From a bacterium (GTDB lineage Bacteria > Patescibacteriota > Minisyncoccia > Minisyncoccales > PEYH01): a DNA stretch of 12,165 nt. The translations under genes were made by a program, and so were the position numbers. Below, piece after piece: positions 6,001 through 11,482 of the stretch. The stretch is taken from the NCBI GenBank assembly GCA_021158195.1, contig JAGGVA010000018.1, positions 1-12,165 on the forward strand, in the 5' to 3' direction. The notes below the pieces were generated by a model that was not told the DNA's origin, searched no databases, and saw only the letters and a list, made by a program, of their open reading frames with translations. Position 1 is the first letter of the stretch, and the number at the start of each line of letters is the position of its first letter.

Positions 6001-6030
6001 AACAGGCGGGGGCTTCGCTCCCACCTGTTT
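6001..6030 (+). terminator. GC-rich hairpin with TTC loop
   Basis: A 13-bp stem (6001-6013 with 6017-6029) with one C/A mismatch and one wobble, closed by a TTC loop and followed by TTTGATTT. A closely similar hairpin lies at 7544-7570. It may terminate read-through from the R-M region, or be a small dispersed palindrome. The rest of 5950-6198 shows nothing else except the stronger terminator at 6126. Confidence 0.5.
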
Positions 6031-6125
6031 GATTTATCAGGTTTTAAAATTTCTTATTTTTGATTTGTGAATTAAGTTTGGTAAAAATAGTGTCAAAAGT
6101 TTGTAAAATTTTCTATCTGGAGCGC

Positions 6126-6152
6126 AAAAAATCGCCTAAAAGGCGATTTTTT
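6126..6152 (+). terminator. Strong bidirectional intrinsic terminator
   Basis: AAAAAATCGCC (6126-6136) and GGCGATTTTTT (6142-6152) pair perfectly over 11 bp with a 5-base loop, giving a U-run for either strand. It lies 46 bases before the glycosidase ATG and isolates that gene from the R-M island. Confidence 0.85.
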
Positions 6153-6183
6153 GGTAAGATAAATAAAGAGGTAAAGTTTTTTG

Positions 6184-6192
6184 TGATAGAAT
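6184..6192 (+). promoter_or_regulatory. Extended -10 promoter of the glycosidase gene
   Basis: TGA-TAGAAT is an extended -10 element (five of six hexamer bases plus TGn) ending 6 bases before the ATG at 6199. The expected start point falls at or next to the ATG, implying a leaderless mRNA. No Shine-Dalgarno sequence is present. The -35 region is poor. Confidence 0.45.
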
Positions 6193-6198
6193 AGAAAT

Positions 6199-7359
6199 AT
6201 GCGTATAAAAATTTTGATTGTTTTAATAATTTTGACTAGTTTGAGTTTGGGATATTTTTTTGTCTATAAGAATTATCTTTCCAAAAGACAAAAAATAGAA
6301 AGAGAAATTAAAGTTTCCCAGACTGAAGAAAAGATTGAAATACCCGAAATTGAAACGCCCCAAGAAAAAGCCACTAAAGAGGAAAAAGCACCCAAAGAGA
6401 AAGAGAAAATTAAAACAGTAAATATTCCAAAAGAAATATCAGACAATTGTATTGGTTTTTTAATTGGGAGTACTTTTGAAATTGAAACAATGAAAGAAAT
6501 AGGGGCAGGTTGGATAAGACCTCATCCTGGGCCCTTTGTTTGGGGCTTTATTGAAAAGAGTAAAGGAGATTATGATTTTTCTATTACTGATAATTTTGTC
6601 AAAACAGCACAAAAAAATAACGTTGCAATTTTACCTACCATTTGGCCCTTTGCTGAATGGGATCAGAAAATTTGCAGACCAAAAATTTGTGAAGTTTCAT
6701 CTGAAGATCAATTTTATTTTGAACTTCCAAAGTCAAGATGCGCGCCTTGCAATATGGCAAATTATAAACAATTCCTTAAAAAGTTAGTAGAAAGATATGA
6801 TGGAGACGGAATAAATGACATGCCAGGATTGAAAATTCCAATAAAATATTATGAGATTTTAAATGAACCTGAAATGCGAGAACCTTTTCTTACCTTTTTT
6901 AAAGGTACAGAAAAAGAATATGTAGAAATATTAAAAGCAAGTTTTGAGGCCATAAAAGAAGTTTGTCCAGATTGCAAAGTTTTGTCTGGAGGAGCAGCAG
7001 GGGTAGAACCAAAAATGATTTCTTTTTGGTCAAAAGTTTTTGATTTGGGGGCCCAAAATTATTTTGATATTGCTAACATTCATTTTGTCAACTTTGGAGA
7101 TAGAAGCACTCTTAATGTTAAACCTTTTAAAGAATTGCTCAAAGAGAAAAAAATTGAAAAACCAATTTGGGTAACTGAAGCTGAATATGGCAAAGATAAA
7201 AACCAAGAAATAGAATCTACAGTTGAAGGAGCTCTTTTGGAAGGGGCTAAAAAAATATTCTTTACTAGATTTGTCATTGGTAGTAGTGCCCCTCCAATTC
7301 CTGGTCAATATTCTACCCAATATATAAACATTACTTCAAAATGCAATTTAATAAAATAA
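6199..7359 (+). CDS. Membrane-anchored clan GH-A-like glycoside hydrolase
   Basis: A 386-residue protein with an N-terminal signal anchor (basic MRIK, then a hydrophobic helix to about residue 24), a Lys/Glu/Pro-rich linker to about residue 75, and a (beta/alpha)8-type catalytic domain. The acid/base Glu is in YYEILNEPEM (Glu223) and the nucleophile in PIWVTEAEYG (Glu327), the two signatures of retaining clan GH-A enzymes (GH5, GH39 and relatives). Barrel strands are visible at GAGWIRPHPGPF, AILPTIWP and YFDIANIHFVNFG. Cys pairs (CRPKIC, CAPC) suggest disulphides or metal binding outside the cytoplasm. The substrate cannot be told; xylosides, glucans or glycoconjugates are possible. The linker suggests display on the cell surface. 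It stands alone, with a terminator in front and its own promoter. Confidence 0.82.
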   Translation: MRIKILIVLIILTSLSLGYFFVYKNYLSKRQKIEREIKVSQTEEKIEIPEIETPQEKATKEEKAPKEKEKIKTVNIPKEISDNCIGFLIGSTFEIETMKEIGAGWIRPHPGPFVWGFIEKSKGDYDFSITDNFVKTAQKNNVAILPTIWPFAEWDQKICRPKICEVSSEDQFYFELPKSRCAPCNMANYKQFLKKLVERYDGDGINDMPGLKIPIKYYEILNEPEMREPFLTFFKGTEKEYVEILKASFEAIKEVCPDCKVLSGGAAGVEPKMISFWSKVFDLGAQNYFDIANIHFVNFGDRSTLNVKPFKELLKEKKIEKPIWVTEAEYGKDKNQEIESTVEGALLEGAKKIFFTRFVIGSSAPPIPGQYSTQYINITSKCNLIK

Positions 7360-7654
7360 ATCAAAAAATATTTCTAATTTTTTAGCAAAATAATGTGAGC
7401 GGTATTATTTATGCAAAAATTGATTGCAAAAGCAATATTACTTAAAGAGAAATAAATTATAAAATAAAAACTTTTTGAGCGAACCCCGCTTCACTTTCGT
7501 GGGGTGGGGTGAGCGAAAGGGCTCAACGACAATTTTCTGAAGGCAGGCGAGGGCTTCGCCCCCGCCTGTTAAAAAATCTTTTAAGATTTCTTTCCGCTCA
7601 CCCTCAGACTTTAGTTAGGGACTCGCTTTGAAAAATTTAAATACCACATAAAAT
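7360..7654 (+). other. Hairpin-rich noncoding spacer
   Basis: I find no gene in the 366 bases between the glycosidase and the dikinase operon. The spacer holds GTGAGCGG at 7395-7402 and its exact complement CCGCTCAC at 7594-7601, enclosing several smaller stems. These are a branched G+C-rich region at 7474-7526 (TTGAGC/GCTCAA outer pair, CTTTCG/CGAAAG inner pair), the hairpin at 7544-7568, and AAATCTT/AAGATTT at about 7574-7589. It may be the 3' end structure of the glycosidase mRNA, a structured small RNA or a repeat. I see no covarying second copy to choose between these. Confidence 0.45.
7544..7570 (+). terminator. GC-rich hairpin with TTC loop, second copy
   Basis: An 11-bp stem (7544-7554 with 7558-7568) with one A/C mismatch around a TTC loop, followed by TTAAAAAATC. 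It differs from the hairpin at 6001-6030 at only about three of the roughly 24 shared bases. It could end glycosidase transcription; the A-rich rather than U-rich tail makes that uncertain. Confidence 0.45.
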
Positions 7655-7701
7655 TTGAGAAACATTAAAGAGTTGAGAAACATTAAAGAGTACTGTAAAA
7701 T
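7655..7701 (+). promoter_or_regulatory. Promoter of the dikinase operon with tandemly duplicated -35 region
   Basis: TTGAGAAACATTAAAGAG occurs twice in perfect tandem (7655-7672 and 7673-7690). The second copy's TTGAGA (7673-7678) is exactly 17 bp upstream of TAAAAT (7696-7701), a good sigma-70-type pair. The predicted start near 7708 leaves an 18-base leader before the ATG at 7726. The first copy places another TTGAGA 18 bp further upstream. Confidence 0.6.
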
Positions 7702-7725
7702 AAAAGTATAAATTAAGAAAATAAT

Positions 7726-8061
7726 ATGCCTAAAAAGAGAAAAATCATTTTAAAAGGAACCCCTGCCAGTCCAGGAATAGCCAATGGAAAAGTAAGAATT
7801 ATTTTAGATCCTTCCGAATGCTCTCGTATGAAAATAGACGAAATTTTAGTTACTGAAATGACAAATCCTTTATTTGTTCTGGCTATACAAAAAACTAAAG
7901 CTATAGTTACAGATATAGGTGGTTTAACTTCTCATGCTGCTATTGTCTCAAGAGAACTTGGAATTCCCTGTGTAGTAAATACAAAAAAAGCAACAAAAGT
8001 TTTAAAAAATGGAATGAAAATTAAGGTTGATGGCAAAAAGGGCATTGTTTATGAGATTTAA
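7726..8061 (+). CDS. Stand-alone PEP-utilizer mobile (phosphohistidine swivel) domain protein
   Basis: A 111-residue protein consisting only of the swivelling domain of PEP-synthase, PPDK and rifampin-phosphotransferase-type enzymes. It opens with KGTPASPGIANGKVRI and contains DIGGLTSHAAIVSRELGIPCVV, the signature around the phospho-accepting His (His70), then the closing strand KVDGKKGIVYEI. In the family this His takes phosphate from ATP bound in the ATP-grasp domain and hands it to a substrate in a third domain. Here it is a separate polypeptide; the matching ATP-grasp gene is the last of the same operon. The next gene overlaps its end by 11 bases. Start: ATG 18 bases after the predicted transcription start. 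The fold is very clear; the reaction is not. Confidence 0.9.
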   Translation: MPKKRKIILKGTPASPGIANGKVRIILDPSECSRMKIDEILVTEMTNPLFVLAIQKTKAIVTDIGGLTSHAAIVSRELGIPCVVNTKKATKVLKNGMKIKVDGKKGIVYEI

Positions 8062-9148
8062 TATTAAAAAAGCGTCTTCAGAAGATGACCCCATTAATAA
8101 ATTTTTATCGGCTATTAGATCGACTTATTCTGATATGGATATTTCAAGGACGTCTTGGCCAGCGACCGCACCTCAATTAGAGGCGTATTTTGCCGACATT
8201 ATTGCGACAACAATTTTTAAAAAATATAAAGAAAATTCCAAAAAGTGCGAGGAGGCATTAAATACTCTTAGCGTTTTTACTTTATATGCTTCTTTGTACC
8301 ATACAGAGATTGTTGGTTTAAAAGTAAGTAAAATATTCGATAATTATCCAACAAACCAGAGAGATATTATAAACTTTGTTCTTTTTATTTTTAAGGTTAT
8401 TAAAAAAAGAGTTCAGGGAGAACTTTTTTGTTTAGATAAAACTCATAAGATTTTGACCAAAAAAGAAGTAAAAAATTTAGAGAAAAAATTAAAATGGAGA
8501 GAAATTAAAAAGAAAGAGATTAAAAAAGAAATTTCTATTTTAATCGTAAGTTTAGAAAATTTAATTTGGTCATTATATTTTGATTCTTTTACTTGTGCAG
8601 GTTGTGAAAGACATGGTCCTTATTTTACAAATAATAACGAGATTATTTTGGTTAGAAATTATTTTAATTTAAATCCAAAGGAAATCTGGCCAATCAAAAA
8701 TAAATATCAGTCAGTTAAAATGTACCTTAAATATTCACAGGGTATAAATATTCAATTAGATTACGCGAATCATATTAAATCTTCTAATTCTTTACAAGAT
8801 AAACTCATTTCTTTTTCTATTATTGCCGATAAAAAACAAATTGCTACTCTATCTGAAATTCATTCTTTATCTCAATATTTTTCCCACCTTGCGAAAAAGC
8901 AAGCAGAAAGAGTTAACGCACTTCCCCCCTTGGAAATTATAAAAAAGGGCGCTGAAATTTATTACTATCGCTATAAAAACTTTTTTGATTATTATAAAGA
9001 AGATTGGCGGCCTCCTCAACAGGTTTATGACAGGATAAATGGCTTAAGATTGAGATGGTGGAATTATTATAAAAGTGATAAAGGTAAAAAGAAATCGCCA
9101 GAATATTATGTTAAACTTTTTGATCCAAGAAATAATTTTATAGGATAA
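8051..9148 (+). CDS. Unknown, mostly helical protein of the split dikinase operon
   Basis: A 365-residue protein of no family I recognise. I start it at ATG 8051, because AAAAAGGG (8035-8042) sits 8 bases upstream; in-frame TTG 8027 and ATG 8030 have poorer sites. It overlaps the swivel-domain gene by 11 bases. It appears mostly alpha-helical, with a very basic, probably coiled stretch around residues 135-165, a C182-A-G-C185-E-R-H188 motif that could bind metal, and an aromatic-rich C-terminal part (IYYYRYKNFFDYY, then RLRWWNYYKS). No signal peptide or clear membrane helix is seen. By position between the His-swivel and ATP-grasp genes, it could be the substrate-binding part of a split phosphotransferase, as the helical middle domain is in rifampin phosphotransferase. 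That is inference from context and size only; I see no sequence match. Confidence 0.75.
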   Translation: MRFNIKKASSEDDPINKFLSAIRSTYSDMDISRTSWPATAPQLEAYFADIIATTIFKKYKENSKKCEEALNTLSVFTLYASLYHTEIVGLKVSKIFDNYPTNQRDIINFVLFIFKVIKKRVQGELFCLDKTHKILTKKEVKNLEKKLKWREIKKKEIKKEISILIVSLENLIWSLYFDSFTCAGCERHGPYFTNNNEIILVRNYFNLNPKEIWPIKNKYQSVKMYLKYSQGINIQLDYANHIKSSNSLQDKLISFSIIADKKQIATLSEIHSLSQYFSHLAKKQAERVNALPPLEIIKKGAEIYYYRYKNFFDYYKEDWRPPQQVYDRINGLRLRWWNYYKSDKGKKKSPEYYVKLFDPRNNFIG

Positions 9149-9197
9149 AAATAAAAGTCGATTATAAATTAAATAAAATTAAAAAAGGAACAAAAAT

Positions 9198-10094
9198 ATG
9201 TCTTTGGAAAAATCATTTGAAAAAAATATTTTAGAAAATGGAATAGAAAATAAAGCCGAAAAAGAAAAAGCATCTTGGGATACAAAAATTATTCTTCAGC
9301 GCCATGGTGAGTTTTATAATCAAAAACCAGGCGACCCGGAATTTGAAAAACTTGAAAAAGAAGGAAAACTGGGCCTACTTACAGAAAAAGGAATAGAAGA
9401 AACTAAAAAAGCCACAAAAGAAAAACTTTCAGAAATTTTAGAAAGCAAAAAACCAAGCGATATCATTTTTCTGTATAGTCCAACAGAATGGTTAGATTGG
9501 AAAAATGAGCAAGGATGGGAGAAAGGATACGGGAGTCGGGGAAAACATACTATTAAAGTAATTCTTGATACTATAGGATCGGAGTTAGAAAAAAGAACAA
9601 AATTAGGGGAGAAAGTTAAAGACAAAATTCGTATTGTTGGCATTGGGCCTCAAGATAAGTTAAGAGAACTTAACATATTTTATATTTACAATGCGCCAAA
9701 TCCGAGAGCATATATTGAAGCACTGCGAAAGAAATTTGGTAAGGAAGACTGGTGGGAGGAATATTATAACATTGCAAAAGACCTCGAACCCATAAGAGAA
9801 GAAACTGGCGCTGAAAGCCCAATAGATCTTTCAAAGAGAATTGAAAGTTTAATTAAAGTGGCGTCTTTGTATAGAGAGAAGGTAAAAAGGGAAAGTCCTG
9901 ATAGAAATTTAGTTATCTGGATGATAACCCATAAAGAGTTAATTCGTTCTTATCTTCAGCACGGCATAAAAGTAGCAGAAAAAGATATTAAAGATTATGA
10001 ACCCGAACATAATGAAAGTATTGATATAGACATCATTCCTGATGGTCAAGTTATTACTAAGTTTAAAGATAGGGAATATAAGATTAAAACATAA
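9198..10094 (+). CDS. Histidine phosphatase (phosphoglycerate mutase-like) superfamily protein
   Basis: A 298-residue cytosolic protein. The N-terminal IILQRHGEF carries the RHG signature with the nucleophilic His36, and MITHKELIRSYL carries the second catalytic His (His245), both at the places expected in branch-1 histidine phosphatases. GLLTEKGIEETKKA matches the usual LTxxGxxQA helix. The usual SPLxRA segment is replaced by YSPTEWLDW, and an insertion around residues 95-180 makes it larger than typical members (about 200 residues), so its substrate is probably unusual. AAAAAAGGAA at 9181-9190 is a good ribosome site for the ATG at 9198. The ATP-grasp gene begins 4 bases after its stop codon, which indicates coupling. 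In this operon it may remove phosphate from a phosphohistidine or from the phosphotransferase product; this is inference. Confidence 0.85.
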   Translation: MSLEKSFEKNILENGIENKAEKEKASWDTKIILQRHGEFYNQKPGDPEFEKLEKEGKLGLLTEKGIEETKKATKEKLSEILESKKPSDIIFLYSPTEWLDWKNEQGWEKGYGSRGKHTIKVILDTIGSELEKRTKLGEKVKDKIRIVGIGPQDKLRELNIFYIYNAPNPRAYIEALRKKFGKEDWWEEYYNIAKDLEPIREETGAESPIDLSKRIESLIKVASLYREKVKRESPDRNLVIWMITHKELIRSYLQHGIKVAEKDIKDYEPEHNESIDIDIIPDGQVITKFKDREYKIKT

Positions 10095-10098
10095 AGAA

Positions 10099-11055
10099 AT
10101 GAATTTTATTAAACCTTTCAATACAATTTCCAAAAAAGACGTATTTATTACCGGTGGAAAAGGAGCGAATTTGGGAGAGATAGAAAAAATTGGAATTCCA
10201 GTGCCGCCAGGATTTGTAATTTTGGCCTTGGCCTTTGAAAGGTTTTTAGAAGAGACCGATATAAAAGTAGAGATCGAAGCGAGAAGAAAAAAAATAAATA
10301 TTCAAGATTTAGAGTCGGTTGAAGAAAGTTCTGAGATTTTGAGAGATTTAATTTTGAAAGAGAAACTGCCAAAAGAGATTGAGAAAGAAATTTTTGAGGC
10401 TTTTGATAAATTAAAAGCAAAGTATGTAGCAGTAAGATCTTCTGCCACAACTGAGGATTCAAAGATTGATTCCTGGGCAGGGCAACTTGAAACCTATTTG
10501 AATACAACCAGAGAAAATTTAATTGAAAACATCAAAAAATGTTGGGCATCTTTGTATGGGCCGAGGGCTTTGTTTTATCAGGCAAAGCGAGACTTAATAA
10601 ACAGAAAAATTTCAGTAGGGGTAATAATTCAAAAAATGGTCCAATCTGAAATTTCTGGAGTTTGTTTTACTGTCCATCCAGTGACAAAAGATAAAAATCA
10701 AATGGTAATTGAAGCGGTCTGGGGATTAGGGGAGATTTTGGTACAGGGGAAGGTTACTCCTGATACTTATGTAATTGATAAGTCCAAAGTTAAAAATCAA
10801 AAGGCAAAATTTATTTTAGATAAGAATGTAAATTCCCAGATTGAAATGTTGGTTCGGGGCAAAGAAGGCAATAAAATTGCTCCTGTTCCCAGATCAAAAA
10901 TTAAAAAACAAAAACTTTCTGGGAAACAAATGAAAGAATTAGCAAAACTTTGTATTAAAATCGAAAATCATTACAAAGATCCCCAAGATATTGAGTGGAC
11001 TGTTGAAAAGAACAAATTTTACATTGTTCAAACTCGACCGATTACTGCCTTATAA
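10099..11055 (+). CDS. Stand-alone ATP-grasp domain of PEP-synthase/PPDK type (PPDK_N)
   Basis: A 318-residue protein covering just the nucleotide-binding domain of PEP synthase, PPDK or rifampin phosphotransferase. Motifs appear in order: GGKGANLGEI with Lys21, GIPVPPGFVI, VAVRSSATTEDS with Arg113, SWAGQLETYLN, IQKMVQSEISGVCFTVHPVT, EAVWGLGEILVQGKVTPD, DPQDIEWTVE, and the closing QTRPIT (Arg313). All look intact, so ATP binding and beta-phosphoryl transfer to a His domain are expected. It ends exactly where that domain ends; the swivel His is the separate product at 7726, and no PEP/pyruvate TIM barrel is present nearby. I start at ATG 10099, 4 bases after the phosphatase stop codon. An in-frame ATG at 10042 would add 19 unrelated residues inside the previous gene. 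Confidence 0.9.
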   Translation: MNFIKPFNTISKKDVFITGGKGANLGEIEKIGIPVPPGFVILALAFERFLEETDIKVEIEARRKKINIQDLESVEESSEILRDLILKEKLPKEIEKEIFEAFDKLKAKYVAVRSSATTEDSKIDSWAGQLETYLNTTRENLIENIKKCWASLYGPRALFYQAKRDLINRKISVGVIIQKMVQSEISGVCFTVHPVTKDKNQMVIEAVWGLGEILVQGKVTPDTYVIDKSKVKNQKAKFILDKNVNSQIEMLVRGKEGNKIAPVPRSKIKKQKLSGKQMKELAKLCIKIENHYKDPQDIEWTVEKNKFYIVQTRPITAL

Positions 11056-11068
11056 AATTATTGTCAAC

Positions 11069-11309
11069 AGGAAATAGAAATGTCAGGTTTTTAAGGAAAT
11101 AGAAATGTCAGGTTTCTTAATAATAAAGGGTCTTCTCCAGGGATGGTCTTTTAGAGGTTTCCATCTCTTTTTCTTCTTCATCTGAGAGGCAGGAATAACC
11201 CAGGGTTGCTTTTGTTATCTTAGAGAGAGTATAGGAGTAGAAAGGTTTTTAATAATTTGCTAATACTTGACCTTTCTACCACTATCTTACCCTGACATTA
11301 TCATTTCCT
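11069..11309. mobile_element. Possible IS/MITE relic bounded by inverted repeats
   Basis: Two direct copies of a 22-base motif (11069-11090 and 11094-11115, period 25, containing GAAATAGAAATGTCAGG) open the segment. A degenerate inverted copy, CCTGACATTATCATTTCCT (16 of 19 bases), closes it at 11291-11309. Inside, 11231-11246 and 11270-11285 form a second inverted pair (14 of 16). Repeated short end motifs with inverted partners are usual in insertion sequences. No transposase remains: the longest minus-strand frame (about 44 codons, ending with the stop at 11117-11119) matches nothing I know. No target-site duplication is obvious. Confidence 0.4.
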
Positions 11310-11351
11310 TTCTACACCCAAAGCCCTTAAAGGTCGAAGAACTTTTATTTG

Positions 11352-11385
11352 CAAAATGCTTAACAAAATGCTTAACAAAATGCTT
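11352..11385. repeat. 12-nt tandem repeat (CAAAATGCTTAA, 2.8 copies)
   Basis: CAAAATGCTTAA repeats at 11352-11363 and 11364-11375, with a partial third copy at 11376-11385, all perfect. It lies about 100 bases upstream of the ATPase gene. It could be slippage-prone sequence or binding sites; nothing favours either. Confidence 0.7.
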
Positions 11386-11426
11386 GCGAGTTGATTGATT
11401 TATGAATGAAAATTTTGTAGAATTAA

Positions 11427-11473
11427 AAAAGTTTATCCCTTACAACAAAAGATTTAAATAAAAGTTTATCCCT
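11427..11473 (+). promoter_or_regulatory. Paired direct repeats upstream of the ATPase gene
   Basis: AAAAGTTTATCCCT occurs at 11427-11440 and again at 11460-11473, 33 bp apart (about three helical turns), the second ending 9 bases before the ATPase ATG. Two identical sites on one face of the helix next to a start codon suggest an operator, but no regulator gene is visible. No Shine-Dalgarno sequence is seen. Confidence 0.35.
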
Positions 11474-11482
11474 ATTAGCATT

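Noticed and set aside
8027..8050. Upstream starts (TTG 8027, ATG 8030) for the unknown protein
   Set aside because: AAAAAGGG is correctly spaced for ATG 8051, and the extra residues sit wholly within the preceding gene.
10042..10098. Longer start for the ATP-grasp protein at ATG 10042
   Set aside because: It would add 19 residues unlike the family and lie inside the phosphatase gene. ATG 10099, just after the phosphatase stop codon, matches the family N terminus.
11069..11115. CRISPR array
   Set aside because: Only two copies with a 3-base gap, no spacers, and no cas genes; the inverted third copy points to transposon ends instead.
11117..11252. Minus-strand frame of about 44 codons in the IS-like segment
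   Set aside because: No recognised transposase motif and no ribosome site; too short to support as a gene.
11352..11385. Replication-origin iterons
   Set aside because: Fewer than three full copies, no initiator gene or adjacent AT-rich melting region with DnaA-like boxes was recognised.
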